A stretch of 64,000 nt of DNA from Bacillus sp. AZ43 (GTDB lineage: Bacteria > Actinomycetota > Actinomycetes > Mycobacteriales > Geodermatophilaceae): assembly GCA_004570425.1 (NCBI GenBank), contig SPQJ01000017.1, positions 1 to 64,000 of the forward strand, given 5' to 3'. Positions 43,476-52,278 of the stretch are shown here, piece after piece. The notes below the pieces were generated by a model. It did no database searches. It had not been told where the DNA came from and saw only the letters and a list, made by a program, of their open reading frames with translations. The translations under genes and the position numbers were made by a program. Positions within the stretch are counted from its first letter, which is position 1, and every line of letters begins with the position of its first letter.

Positions 43476-43661
43476 GTCCGAGGTCACCCCTCTGCGGATG
43501 ACGACCACTCGGTCGGACCGGCTGACCCTACGACCGTGATGTTGGCGTGACAAACGGAGGGCCCTGGGGCGGATGTGATCGACGTCGCGCTCGGGGACAT
43601 CCGCGCTGGTCAGCGGCGCGTCGACCACTCGATGTGACGTGGTGCGGACCGTTCCGTCCGG
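43476..43661. other. Intergenic stretch upstream of the riboswitch
   Basis: I see no gene here. It holds the promoter at 43525-43553. The remaining sequence shows no clear repeat or small ORF with a ribosome-binding site. Confidence 0.6.
43525..43553 (-). promoter_or_regulatory. Promoter of the riboswitch-NlpC/P60 transcript
   Basis: On the minus strand TTGTCA (43553-43548), a 17-bp spacer and TAGGGT (43530-43525) predict a start near 43518, about 43 nt before the riboswitch. Confidence 0.65.
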
Positions 43662-43982
43662 TCAGCCGGTCCGTCGTCCCCCCGCGCCGCCGTCCCCCGC
43701 TTCGCGGTGCCGCAGGGGCGGGACGAGCCCGACGTCGGCGAGCGCGCGGACGGCGCGGCGCTCGATCTCGTCGAACTCCACCACCACCCCGGTGGGCGGT
43801 ACGACGACGTCCTCGGCGGCGATGCCGGCGTCCGGCCGGTCGGCGGCCCGGGCGCGGCCGGGCAGCTCGACGACCACCGGGTCGGCGCTCTGCCAGCCCG
43901 GCGGGGCGCCCAGCAGGACGGTCACGACGCAGTCGGCGCAGCCCGTCGGGCGAGCGGTGCAGGTGTCGCAGTCGATCAGCAT
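43662..43982 (-). CDS. Small Cys-motif protein (MLIDCDTC family)
   Basis: A 106-residue protein starting MLIDCDTCTARPTGCADC, giving two CxxC pairs at residues 5/8 and 15/18, which could bind zinc or a cluster. The middle is VVTVLLGAPPG and the end is a helical segment FDEIERRAVRALADVGLVPPLR. A similar Cys-rich opening is common in small conserved actinobacterial proteins, of unknown function. ATG 43982 has GGAGGAGAAG upstream. It follows the NlpC-VanY gene on the minus strand with a gap of about 70 bp. Confidence 0.78.
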   Translation of the reverse strand: MLIDCDTCTARPTGCADCVVTVLLGAPPGWQSADPVVVELPGRARAADRPDAGIAAEDVVVPPTGVVVEFDEIERRAVRALADVGLVPPLRHREAGDGGAGGRRTG

Positions 43983-44051
43983 GGCTTCTTCTCCTCCGTG
44001 AGTCACCCGCACGGTAGGAACGGCCACCGACAATTCCGCCCGGTCGCCGGG

Positions 44052-45788
44052 TCAGGTGCCCGCGAACTCCCAGTGCCAGGGCTCCTCGCGCCCACGGCCG
44101 GGCTCGGCCCAGTCCGGGTGCAGGAAGCCGAAGCGCCCGGCGTTGGCCTTCATCCAGGCGTACTGGGGGGTGCCGAACCGCTCGATGCCCCCGCACAGGT
44201 CGACCGCCAGGCCCCAGCCGTGGTTGCTCGTGCCGGGCACGGCGGCCAACGCAGGCTTGCGCCCGTACAGGTCCACCTGGCGGGCATAGGTGCGGTAGGA
44301 GTCGGTGATGCAGATCGGGGAGCCGAAGGCGGCGGCGAAGGCCGCGGACATCGCCTTGTAGGCCGCCGCGGCGTCGCAGCGCAGGGTGTGCGCGCCCACC
44401 CCGATCGGGCACATCGCGCTGGGCGGGATCAGCCCGTTCGGGTAGCCACCCCACGCCCGCGCGCCGTCGTAGCTGGGCGGGTAGATGGTGTTGCCGCACT
44501 CCACGCGGAGCGCCCCGCCCGTCGGACCGGGGGCCGCGACCGGCGACCGCTGGCCCAGGCTCGGGCGGCCGATGCCCAGGAGCTGGTCGGAGGGCAGCGT
44601 GCGGACCACGACCGCGCCGGCCCGCCCGTCGGCGGCCAGCATCGTCTTCGGGTCCAGCGCGATCCCCACGTGGCCCAGCCCGGACTCCGGCGTCCCGAGG
44701 AACACCAGGTCGCCCGGGAGCACGTCGGCGGCCGGCACCGGCGTCGTGACGGCGAAGAGGTCGGCCTGGGTGTTGGGCAGGGCCACCCCGGCCGCCCCGT
44801 AGGCCGTCTGCACCAGCGAGCCGCAGTCCCAGGAATCGGGGCCGGCCGTGCCCGGGGCGTACGGCGCGCCGAGAGCGTCCATCGCGGTGGTGACCGCGGT
44901 CAGCGTCTCGGCGGGCAGCACCAGCAGCGACGACGGCTGGCGCGGCAGCTGGGCCGCGCCGCGCTGGGCGCCGCCACCGCTGGCGCCCACCGGCACCAGG
45001 CCCGCGGGCAGCCCGGCCGGCGCGTCGCGCAGCTGCGCGGCGGGCGGCGGGGTGATGCCGGCGGCCGTCAGCTGGTCGACGTAGGCCCGCCAGTTGGCGG
45101 CGGTCTGCTCGTTGACCTCCAGCTGCTCGCGCTGGAGCTGGGCGAGCTGCCGGTCGACGACCGTCAGCGCCTCGTCGAGCTCGTCGGTGACCGCCGAGGC
45201 GGCCGCCTCCAGCTCGGCGACCCGGTCGGCCACGGCGTCGGCCCGCGCGCGGGCCTGCTCCAGCGCGGCGGCGGCGCGTCGCTGCTGGTCGAGGGCCGCC
45301 TGCCGCAGCCCGGCGGCGGCGCCGATCACCCCGGCCGCGTGCGCGTCCACGACGTCCAGGAAGCCCATCGCGGCCACCACGTCGGCCGGATCGCCGCCGG
45401 AGAGCAGCAGCGTCAGCGGGGTGACGGCCCCGCCGTCGCGGTACACCGCTGCCGCGTAGTCCGCGACCGCCCGCTGGTGGACGGCGAGCTCGCCCTCCGC
45501 GGCGGTGGCGACCTCCTCGGCCTCGGCGACGGCTCGCTCGGCGGCGGCCAGCTCCTCGCGGGCCGCCGCGACCTCGGCCTGCTGCTCCTGGAGGCCGGTC
45601 TGCACCTCCGTCGCCCGCTGCTGCAGCTGGTCCAGGGCACGGCTGTCGAGGACCGCCGACGTGCCGCCGGGCTGGTCGCTGGGCGCCGCCGCGGCGGGCG
45701 CCGCCCCCAGGAGGACGAGGGCAGCGGACGACACGGCGAGCACGCGTGCCGCCGTCCCTGGGGTGCGCCACGGAGAGCGCGGGAGCAT
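44052..45788 (-). CDS. Bifunctional peptidoglycan hydrolase: NlpC/P60 + VanY carboxypeptidase
   Basis: A 578-residue exported protein. A signal peptide (about 1-36, cleaved after APAAAA) precedes a coiled coil (about 45-235). The NlpC/P60-like domain (about 300-420) has its Cys in WDCGSLVQTAYG (Cys322) and His in GLGHVGIALD. The C-terminal domain (about 455-578) is an M15 VanY-type D,D-carboxypeptidase with SYRTYARQVDLYG, the zinc motif SNHGWGLAVDL and the final HWEF. In the NlpC part the usual DCSG is DCGS. Two cell-wall cleavages in one chain are unusual. ATG 45788 has GAGGTGG upstream. Confidence 0.88.
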   Translation of the reverse strand: MLPRSPWRTPGTAARVLAVSSAALVLLGAAPAAAAPSDQPGGTSAVLDSRALDQLQQRATEVQTGLQEQQAEVAAAREELAAAERAVAEAEEVATAAEGELAVHQRAVADYAAAVYRDGGAVTPLTLLLSGGDPADVVAAMGFLDVVDAHAAGVIGAAAGLRQAALDQQRRAAAALEQARARADAVADRVAELEAAASAVTDELDEALTVVDRQLAQLQREQLEVNEQTAANWRAYVDQLTAAGITPPPAAQLRDAPAGLPAGLVPVGASGGGAQRGAAQLPRQPSSLLVLPAETLTAVTTAMDALGAPYAPGTAGPDSWDCGSLVQTAYGAAGVALPNTQADLFAVTTPVPAADVLPGDLVFLGTPESGLGHVGIALDPKTMLAADGRAGAVVVRTLPSDQLLGIGRPSLGQRSPVAAPGPTGGALRVECGNTIYPPSYDGARAWGGYPNGLIPPSAMCPIGVGAHTLRCDAAAAYKAMSAAFAAAFGSPICITDSYRTYARQVDLYGRKPALAAVPGTSNHGWGLAVDLCGGIERFGTPQYAWMKANAGRFGFLHPDWAEPGRGREEPWHWEFAGT

Positions 45789-45946
45789 CGGACCACCTCT
45801 GCGTTCGGGGCGCCTTCGCCCACCGCAGGAGATGGTGTCCCGAAAGGGGCCGATTCGCCAGGTGAACAGGGCGCACACGACCCGGAGGGGCGACGGCGGC
45901 ACCGGCGCCGACGGCGCGGCATCACAAGAGTGTCATTAGCCCGACC

Positions 45947-45952
45947 TACCGT
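45947..45952 (+). promoter_or_regulatory. -10 hexamer TACCGT, leaderless nuclease start
   Basis: TACCGT is followed by 7 bp and GTG 45960, with no Shine-Dalgarno. Confidence 0.5.
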
Positions 45953-45959
45953 CCGGCCC

Positions 45960-47792
45960 GTGCCCTCCTCCCCCGCCGCCGCGCCACCCGTCCACGGCCG
46001 GTACGAGCAGGTCACGATCGACGAGCTGGGGACGCCGCTGGCCGACGTCACCTTCGTCGTCGTCGACCTCGAGACGACGGGCGGGTCCCCCAAGGACAGC
46101 GCGATCACCGAGATCGGCGCGGTCAAGGTCCGCGGCGGGGTCGTGCTGGGCGAGTTCCAGACCCTGGTCGACCCCGGCCGAGAGATCCCTCCCTACATCA
46201 GCGTCCTGACCGGCATCACCTCGATGATGGTGGCCGCCGCCCCCCGCATCGGCGCGGTGCTCCCCGGGTTCCTGGAGTTCGCTCGCGGCGCGGTCCTGGT
46301 GGCCCACAACGCCCCGTTCGACCTGGGGTTCCTCAAGGCGGCGTGCGCGGAGAACGGGATCCCCTGGCCCGCGGCGGCCTCCGTCGACACCGCGGTGCTG
46401 GCCCGCCGGCTGCTCAGCCGTGACGAGGTGCCCAACTGCAAGCTGGCCACCCTGGCCCCCTACTTCTCCGCCGCCACCTCCCCCACCCACCGCGCCCTGG
46501 ACGACGCCCGCGCCACGGTCGACGTGCTGCACGGCCTGTTCGAGCGGCTGGGGCCGCTGGGCATCACGTCGCTGGAGGAGCTCACCGGCCTGACCCGCCA
46601 GGTCGACCCGGAGCGGCTGCGCAAGCGTCACCTGGCCGACGACGTGCCACGGGGCCCCGGCGTCTACCTGTTCCGGGGCCCGAAGGACGAGCCCCTCTAC
46701 GTCGGCACGTCCACCGACCTGCGCAGCCGGGTGCGCAGCTACTTCTCCTCGAGCGAGCAGCGCAGCCGGATCACCGAGATGGTGGCGCTGGCGCAGCGGG
46801 TCGACGCCATCCCCTGCGCCCACGACCTCGAGGCCGCGGTCCGGGAGCTGCGGCTGATCGCCGAGCACAAGCCGCGGTACAACCGGCGCTCCCGGTTCCC
46901 CGAGCGGGCGCTGTGGATCCGGCTGACCGACGAGGCGTTCCCCCGGCTCTCGGTCGTCCGTCGCGTGCGTCCGGGGGCCGGGGTCTTCCTCGGCCCCTTC
47001 CCCGACCGCCGGGCCGCGGACGCCGCCGTCGCCGCCGTGCACGAGGCGCTGCCGTTGCGCCAGTGCACCACCCGGCTGTCCCCGCGCGTGCCCACGTCGG
47101 CCTGCGTCCTCTTCGGGATGGGCCGGTGCGGCGCGCCCTGCACCGGCGCGCAGTCGGTGACCGAGTACGCCTCGATCGCCGACGTCTTCCGGGCGGCGGT
47201 CGACCACGACCCGCACGGATTGGTGGCACCCCTGCTCGCCCGCGTCGAGCGCCTGGCCACCGAGGAGCGCTTCGAGGACGCGGCGGTGCTGCGCGACCGG
47301 ATCGCCGTCCTCGTCCGCGCGGTGCGCCGCCGTCAGCGGCTGGAGTCCCTCGCCGCGGTCCCGGAGCTCGTCCTGGCCCGTGCCGACGGCTCGGGCGGGT
47401 GGCACCTGTCCGTCGTCCGCCGGGGGCGGCTGGTCGCCGCCGGCGGGGCACCCACGGGGACGTCGGTGCGCCGCACGCTGCCGGGGCTGCTGGCGACCGC
47501 CGAGACACCCGTCGGCCCCGACGACGAGCTGGCGGCGACGGTGGACGAGACCGAGCTGATCCTGCGCTGGATGGAGAAGCCGGGCACGCGCCTGGTCGAC
47601 CTCACCGGCGTGCTGGCCTGCCCGGCACCGGGCACCGGGGCGTTCAGCTCGTTCCTGGACCTGGTGGAGGCCGGCCGCGCCGAGCGTGACCCCTTCGCCG
47701 ACGACCGGTCGCTGGGCACGCGGGCACGGCCGGAGCGGGTCGCGGCGGGCGCGGGCGTCCGGGCACGGCCACCGATAGGCTCGCCGGCGTGA
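45960..47792 (+). CDS. DEDDh exonuclease fused to GIY-YIG (UvrC/Cho-like) nuclease
   Basis: A 610-residue DNA-processing protein matching Rv2191. The N-terminal DnaQ-like exonuclease (about 28-195) has the DEDDh residues in VVVDLETTGGSPKDSAITEIGAV, VLVAHNAPFDLGFL and HRALDDARATVDVL. The central GIY-YIG domain (about 225-320) has GPGVYLFRGPKDEPLYVGTSTDLRSRV and the conserved Glu near AAVRELRLIAEHKPRYN, as in UvrC N-termini. The C-terminal part resembles UvrC linker/UVR regions (RFEDAAVLRDRI) but lacks a RNase H-like half. Likely a repair endonuclease. GTG 45960 appears leaderless. Confidence 0.9.
   Translation: MPSSPAAAPPVHGRYEQVTIDELGTPLADVTFVVVDLETTGGSPKDSAITEIGAVKVRGGVVLGEFQTLVDPGREIPPYISVLTGITSMMVAAAPRIGAVLPGFLEFARGAVLVAHNAPFDLGFLKAACAENGIPWPAAASVDTAVLARRLLSRDEVPNCKLATLAPYFSAATSPTHRALDDARATVDVLHGLFERLGPLGITSLEELTGLTRQVDPERLRKRHLADDVPRGPGVYLFRGPKDEPLYVGTSTDLRSRVRSYFSSSEQRSRITEMVALAQRVDAIPCAHDLEAAVRELRLIAEHKPRYNRRSRFPERALWIRLTDEAFPRLSVVRRVRPGAGVFLGPFPDRRAADAAVAAVHEALPLRQCTTRLSPRVPTSACVLFGMGRCGAPCTGAQSVTEYASIADVFRAAVDHDPHGLVAPLLARVERLATEERFEDAAVLRDRIAVLVRAVRRRQRLESLAAVPELVLARADGSGGWHLSVVRRGRLVAAGGAPTGTSVRRTLPGLLATAETPVGPDDELAATVDETELILRWMEKPGTRLVDLTGVLACPAPGTGAFSSFLDLVEAGRAERDPFADDRSLGTRARPERVAAGAGVRARPPIGSPA
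47776..47781 (+). promoter_or_regulatory. -10 hexamer TAGGCT inside the nuclease gene, before the RAM gene
   Basis: TAGGCT ends 7 bp before GTG 47789, giving the RAM protein its own possible leaderless promoter besides coupling to the upstream stop. Confidence 0.4.
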
Positions 47793-48076
47793 TCACCGCC
47801 ATCGTGATGATCGACGCCGCCACCGACTCGATCCCGGAGGTGGCCTCGGCCATCGCCGACCTCGACGGGGTCAGCGAGGTCTACTCCACCGCCGGAGAGG
47901 TCGACCTGATCGCGATCGTGCGGGTCCGCGAGTTCGAGCAGATCGCCGAGGTGATCGCCGGGCGGATCAACAAGGTGCCCGGCGTGCTCGAGACCGAGAC
48001 GCACATCGCCTTCCGCGCCTACTCGAGGCACGACCTCGACGCCGCGTTCTCGATCGGCTTCGACACCGCCGACTAG
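47789..48076 (+). CDS. Stand-alone RAM-domain protein (Lrp/AsnC effector domain)
   Basis: A 95-residue protein consisting only of the Lrp/AsnC ligand-binding (RAM) domain: [41 protein letters not shown] and [17 protein letters not shown]. There is no DNA-binding part. Such proteins bind amino acids and may modulate others by mixed assembly. GTG 47789 overlaps the nuclease stop (GTGA). The stop shares CTAG with the convergent trpD. Proximity to trpD invites a link with amino-acid sensing, but it is not shown. Confidence 0.9.
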   Translation: MITAIVMIDAATDSIPEVASAIADLDGVSEVYSTAGEVDLIAIVRVREFEQIAEVIAGRINKVPGVLETETHIAFRAYSRHDLDAAFSIGFDTAD

Positions 48077-49119
48077 GCGGCGCGGGCCGCCTGGCTGACG
48101 CTCACCCAGCGCTCGAGCTGTGCGGTCGCGCGGCCGTCGTCCACGGCCGCCACCGCCCGCTCCAGGCCCGCCGCGATCGCGTCGTGCAGCCGGGCGGGAC
48201 GCTCGTCGAACGCGGCCAGCGCCGCGGCGGCGTTCAGGAGGACCGCGTCGCGCACCGGCCCCTTCTCCCCGCCGAGCACCCGCCGGAAGACGTCGGCGTT
48301 GAACTCGGGCGTGCCACCGCGCAGCGCGTCGGGCTCGGACGCCGGGATGCCGAGCGCCGAGGGGTCCAGCCGGTCGGGCACCACCTCGCCGTCCCGCACG
48401 ACCCACACCGAGGACGTCGTCGCCGTCGTCAGCTCGTCCAGCCCGTCGTCCCCGCGGAAGACCAGTGCCCGCCCGCCGCGGGCCGCGAGGACGCCGGCCA
48501 TGACCGGCGCCATGCGGGCGTCGGCGCAGCCGATGGCGGCGGCGACCGGGCGCGCAGGGTTCGTCAGCGGTCCCAGGAAGTTGAAGACCGTGCCGATGCC
48601 CATCTCGCGGCGCGGGCCGGCGGCGTAGCGCATCCCGGGGTGGAACACGGGCGCGAAGAAGAAGCCGATGCCCGCCTCCTCCACGCACCGCGCCACCGCG
48701 GGGGCGGGCAGGTCGATGGCCACGCCCAGGGCCTCCAGCACGTCCGCCGAGCCGGAGGACGACGAGGCGGCGCGGCCGCCGTGCTTGGCGACCGGTACAC
48801 CCGCGGCGGCGATCACGACGGCGGCCATCGTGGAGATGTTCACCGTGTGCGCCCCGTCGCCGCCCGTGCCGACGATGTCGACGCACGGGAGGGACAGCGC
48901 GACCGGCGTCGCCTGGGCGAGCATCTCGGTGGCCAGACCGGCCACCTCCTCGGCCGACTCGCCCTTGGCCTTCAGCGCGACAGCGAAGGCGGCCACCTGC
49001 ACGGGCGTCGCCTCACCGGTCATCACCTCGCGCATCGCCCAGGCCGTGTCGGCCGCGGACAGGTCCTTGCCGGCGAGCAGCCGGTTCAGCAGGGACGGCC
49101 AGGTCGGGCCGGAGCTCAT
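48073..49119 (-). CDS. trpD: Anthranilate phosphoribosyltransferase
   Basis: A 348-residue class of PRPP transferase converting anthranilate to N-(5'-phosphoribosyl)anthranilate in tryptophan synthesis. Motifs: [18 protein letters not shown] (PRPP/Mg), [52 protein letters not shown], and [13 protein letters not shown] 49119 is chosen over the longer frame, which is a shadow of the receiver-like gene. The upstream receiver-like gene ends 7 bp before this ATG, suggesting an operon. It corresponds to Rv2192c, adjacent to ctaE as in mycobacteria. Confidence 0.95.
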   Translation of the reverse strand: MSSGPTWPSLLNRLLAGKDLSAADTAWAMREVMTGEATPVQVAAFAVALKAKGESAEEVAGLATEMLAQATPVALSLPCVDIVGTGGDGAHTVNISTMAAVVIAAAGVPVAKHGGRAASSSSGSADVLEALGVAIDLPAPAVARCVEEAGIGFFFAPVFHPGMRYAAGPRREMGIGTVFNFLGPLTNPARPVAAAIGCADARMAPVMAGVLAARGGRALVFRGDDGLDELTTATTSSVWVVRDGEVVPDRLDPSALGIPASEPDALRGGTPEFNADVFRRVLGGEKGPVRDAVLLNAAAALAAFDERPARLHDAIAAGLERAVAAVDDGRATAQLERWVSVSQAARAA

Positions 49120-49126
49120 CGGCCGC

Positions 49127-49567
49127 TCACCGGCGGACGACGGGCCGCTGCGCGTGGGCGCGCAGCAGTTCCGCCACCACACCGGGGGCGGTCAACGGGT
49201 CGACCGGCATCGGGAGCGTGGCCTCCGCCCGGGACCAGTGGGCCAGCCAGCGGTCGGGCTGCCGGGCGATGAGCAGGCACACCGCGGGCCGGTCGGCGAC
49301 CTCCAGGTCGAGCTGGCGGGTGACGGCCAGGCCGCCCATCGGCTGCGCCTCGCCGTCGAGGATGCACAGGTCCACGCCCCCGGCATCGACCGTCGCGACG
49401 ACGTCCGCACCGGTCTCGCACTCGAGCCACGTGATCGGACCGACGTCCGCTGCGGGGCGCCGTCCGACGGCCGTGCGCACGGCGTCGCGGACCTCCCGGC
49501 GGTGGCTGTAGACCAGCACGGTGGCCGGCACGGACGGGCGGTCGGCGGCGTCGGAGGCGAAGCTCAC
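49127..49567 (-). CDS. Atypical response-regulator receiver-like protein
   Basis: A 146-residue single-domain CheY-like protein with no output domain. The alternating beta/alpha pattern is visible: [42 protein letters not shown] (Asp of the phosphorylation site), [18 protein letters not shown], and [18 protein letters not shown]. The usual Thr/Ser after beta4 is Ala and the Lys before Pro after beta5 is Val, so phosphotransfer may be lost or altered. GTG 49567 has TAGGCT 7 bp upstream. It is cotranscribed with trpD and divergent from the cytochrome operon. Function unknown. Confidence 0.75.
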   Translation of the reverse strand: MSFASDAADRPSVPATVLVYSHRREVRDAVRTAVGRRPAADVGPITWLECETGADVVATVDAGGVDLCILDGEAQPMGGLAVTRQLDLEVADRPAVCLLIARQPDRWLAHWSRAEATLPMPVDPLTAPGVVAELLRAHAQRPVVRR

Positions 49568-49574
49568 ACAGGGC

Positions 49575-49580
49575 AGCCTA
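49575..49580 (-). promoter_or_regulatory. -10 hexamer TAGGCT, leaderless receiver-trpD start
   Basis: TAGGCT on the minus strand ends 7 bp before GTG 49567. Confidence 0.5.
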
Positions 49581-49689
49581 GTGGCAGAGCAGCACAAATC
49601 CCTGAACGGTCCGTGGCGTCGGTAAAGACGAGATCACGGTGACGCCACGCCCATCGCACCCGCGGTCGTCCCGACCCCCCGGCGATGCC

Positions 49690-50316
49690 ATGATGAGCCT
49701 CGTGACAACGGCCCCCGTCGCGAGCAGCACCTTCGACACATCGCGGGTGCACTCCCTGACCCGACCGAACATGGTCAGCGTCGGCACGATCATCTGGCTC
49801 TCCAGCGAGCTGATGTTCTTCGCCGGGCTGTTCGCCATGTACTTCACCGCGCGAGCCCGGGCCACCGAGGGGTGGCCGCCGGAGCCGACGGAGCTGAACC
49901 TCCCCTACGCCACCGTCTTCACGGTCATCCTGGTGCTCTCCTCGGTGACCTGTCAGTTCGGTGTGTTCGCGGCGGAGAACGGCAACGTCTACGGCCTCCG
50001 GCGCTGGTTCACCATCACGTTCGTGATGGGCCTGGTCTTCGTCCTGGCGCAGGCGAACGAGTACCGGGTCCTGGTCATGGACCACCACACGTCGATCTCG
50101 TCGTCGACGTACGGGTCGGTCTTCTACCTCACGACCGGGTTCCACGCGCTGCACGTCATCGGGGGTCTCGTCGCCTTCGTCTTCCTGCTCATCCGGTCCA
50201 CCATGGGCCGGTTCACGCCAGCGCAGGCGACCGCCGCGATCGTGGTCTCCTACTACTGGCACTTCGTCGACGTCGTGTGGGTCGGGCTCTTCGCCACGAT
50301 CTACCTGATCCGCTAG
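49690..50316 (+). CDS. ctaE: Cytochrome c oxidase subunit III
   Basis: A 208-residue five-TM subunit of the aa3-type oxidase. It matches mycobacterial CtaE (Rv2193) nearly throughout: [94 protein letters not shown] 49690 and 49693 or GTG 49702 are possible starts. The last gives 204 residues, close to the 203 of the mycobacterial protein. It opens the qcrCAB operon with an 8-bp gap to qcrC, as in mycobacteria. Confidence 0.94.
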   Translation: MMSLVTTAPVASSTFDTSRVHSLTRPNMVSVGTIIWLSSELMFFAGLFAMYFTARARATEGWPPEPTELNLPYATVFTVILVLSSVTCQFGVFAAENGNVYGLRRWFTITFVMGLVFVLAQANEYRVLVMDHHTSISSSTYGSVFYLTTGFHALHVIGGLVAFVFLLIRSTMGRFTPAQATAAIVVSYYWHFVDVVWVGLFATIYLIR

Positions 50317-50323
50317 GGAACCG

Positions 50324-51169
50324 GTGTCCACCACGAACCCGCAGTCCGAGGCCATGCTCGACGGGGGCGACGCCGGCAAGCCGGCCGCCCGTGCCCGGGC
50401 CCGCCGTCGGTCCAAGCACCGCCGCAGGCTGGCCAACGTGGCCGGTCTGATGACCGCCCTCGTGCTCACCGGTGCGCTCTACTCCGTGTTCTCGCCCGCC
50501 CAGGCGGCCGACGAGACCACCGAGTCCGCCGCCGAGGCGGCCGGGCGCGAGCTCTACGAGCGCAGCTGCATCACCTGCCACGGCGAGAACCTCGAGGGCG
50601 TGCCGAACCGCGGCCCGTCGCTGATCGGTGTCGGCGAGGCGGCGGTCTACTTCCAGGTGCACACCGGCCGCATGCCGCTGGTCCGCCAGGAGGCCGACGC
50701 CCCCGACAAGCCGGCGGTGTTCTCCGACGAGGAGATCGACCAGCTCATGGCCTACGTCCAGGCCAACGGCGGCGGCCCGACCCTCCCGTCCGGCGACCTG
50801 CGCGACGGCGATCTCGCCGAGGGCGGTGAGCTGTTCCGGCTCAACTGCGCCTCGTGCCACAACTTCGTCGGCGAGGGCGGCGCTCTCTCCTCCGGCAAGG
50901 CCGCGCCCAGCCTGGCCGACTCCACCGACCTGGAGATCTACACGGCCATGCTCACCGGGCCGGAGAACATGCCGGTCTTCGGTGACAACCAGCTGACCCC
51001 GGAAGAGAAGCGCTCGATCATCAACTACGTCCAGACCATCCAGGGCCAGGCCGACCCCGGCGGCGCCGGCGTCGGGCGCGTGGGCCCTGTGGCGGAGGGA
51101 CTCGTGATCTGGGTCGTCGGCATCGGCGCACTGATGTTCGGGATCTTCTGGATGGGGAGCAAGGCGTGA
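50324..51169 (+). CDS. qcrC: Diheme cytochrome c subunit of the bc1 complex
   Basis: A 281-residue membrane-anchored diheme cytochrome c. An N-terminal TM (about 40-60) is followed by two heme sites, CxxCH at residues 82-86 (SCITCHGENLEG) and 175-179 (CASCHNFVG), with Met ligands in later segments (NMPVFG for the second), and a C-terminal TM (about 257-276). Actinobacteria lack soluble cytochrome c, so QcrC bridges bc1 and aa3 oxidase in a supercomplex. GTG 50324 follows ctaE by 7 bp; its stop overlaps qcrA (GTGA). Confidence 0.95.
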   Translation: MSTTNPQSEAMLDGGDAGKPAARARARRRSKHRRRLANVAGLMTALVLTGALYSVFSPAQAADETTESAAEAAGRELYERSCITCHGENLEGVPNRGPSLIGVGEAAVYFQVHTGRMPLVRQEADAPDKPAVFSDEEIDQLMAYVQANGGGPTLPSGDLRDGDLAEGGELFRLNCASCHNFVGEGGALSSGKAAPSLADSTDLEIYTAMLTGPENMPVFGDNQLTPEEKRSIINYVQTIQGQADPGGAGVGRVGPVAEGLVIWVVGIGALMFGIFWMGSKA

Positions 51170-52278
51170 GCACGCACGACACCCGCCCCGGTTCGACCGG
51201 CGGCGCGGACACCCCCGGACCGCTGCACGGCGGCCCGGACGACGACTACACGCCCGAGCAGCTCGCGGCCATGCGCCGCGAGGACCTCGACCGGCTGGGT
51301 GCCCGGTACGACGGCGTCGAGATCCTGCACGTGGAGCCCGGCCCCGAGCCCGGTTCCGCCCTGGAGAAGCGCGCCGTCCGCCAGGTGGGCCTCGCCTTCG
51401 GGCTGGCCGGCCTGTTCGCGTTCCTCTTCGTGGTCGTCTACGTCGGCTCGGGCTGGTTCCTGCCCGACTGGCACTGGGACATCACCGAGGGCGGCTGGAG
51501 CGCGCTGTTCACCCCGCTGCTCGGGCTGTGCATGGGACTCGCGCTGACCTGCGTCGGCGTCGGGCTGGTGCTCTACACCAAGAAGCTCCTCCCCCACGAG
51601 ACCGCGGTGCAGGACAAGCACGACGGCTCGCACTTCGACCGGGTGACCACGGGCGCCACGCTCGTCGGCGGCTACCACAACAGCGGCCTCGGCCGGCGCA
51701 AGCTGCTCAGCCGCTCGCTGCTGTTCATGGGTGGTGGCGTCGGGCTCATGCTGATCATGCCGCTGGGCGGCCTGATCAAGAACCCGAACAAGGGCAACCC
51801 GCTGGGCACCACCAACTGGGCCGACGGCGTCCGCCTCGTCCGGGACGACGGCACGCCGATCCGCCCCGGCGACCAGGAGCCCGGCTCGCTCGAGACGGTC
51901 TTCCCGGCCGTCCCCGGCGGCAACCGGCAGGCCGACGCGGCGACCATGCTCATCCGCCTCCGTCCCGCGCAGGTCGAGACGCTGCGTCCCCGGGAGGGCC
52001 ACGCCGACTTCGCCTACGGCGAGTACGTCGCCTACTCGAAGATCTGCACGCACGCCGGCTGCCCGGTCTCGCTCTACGAGCAGGAGACCAGCCGCATCCT
52101 GTGCCCCTGCCACCAGTCGCAGTTCGACGTCACCCAGGGCGCCAAGGCGGTCTTCGGGCCCGCCACCCGGCCGCTCCCGCAGCTGCCGCTCGGCGTCGAC
52201 GACGAGGGCTACTTCATCGCCCGCAGTGACTACATTGAAGCCGTAGGCCCCACCTACTGGAACCGGGAGCGGATCTGA
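51166..52278 (+). CDS. qcrA: Rieske iron-sulfur subunit of the bc1 complex
   Basis: A 370-residue Rieske protein with three N-terminal TM helices (about 78-100, 118-140, 180-200), as in other actinobacteria. The [2Fe-2S] site is CTHAGCPV and CPCHQSQF (about residues 294-315), and the Pro loop [12 protein letters not shown] follows. A 70-residue hydrophilic N-terminal extension contains [21 protein letters not shown]. The GTG start overlaps the qcrC stop. Its TGA overlaps the qcrB ATG (TGATG). It passes electrons from quinol to the QcrC hemes. Confidence 0.95.
   Translation: MSTHDTRPGSTGGADTPGPLHGGPDDDYTPEQLAAMRREDLDRLGARYDGVEILHVEPGPEPGSALEKRAVRQVGLAFGLAGLFAFLFVVVYVGSGWFLPDWHWDITEGGWSALFTPLLGLCMGLALTCVGVGLVLYTKKLLPHETAVQDKHDGSHFDRVTTGATLVGGYHNSGLGRRKLLSRSLLFMGGGVGLMLIMPLGGLIKNPNKGNPLGTTNWADGVRLVRDDGTPIRPGDQEPGSLETVFPAVPGGNRQADAATMLIRLRPAQVETLRPREGHADFAYGEYVAYSKICTHAGCPVSLYEQETSRILCPCHQSQFDVTQGAKAVFGPATRPLPQLPLGVDDEGYFIARSDYIEAVGPTYWNRERI

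Noticed and set aside
43547-44017. Plus-strand frames opposite the small Cys-motif gene
   Set aside because: The minus-strand protein has a convincing CxxC start and Shine-Dalgarno; plus frames are Ser/Arg-rich shadows.
49624-49640. Partial match GAGATCACGGTGA to the 17.3-kb palindrome
   Set aside because: Symmetry is lost and only half the motif matches.
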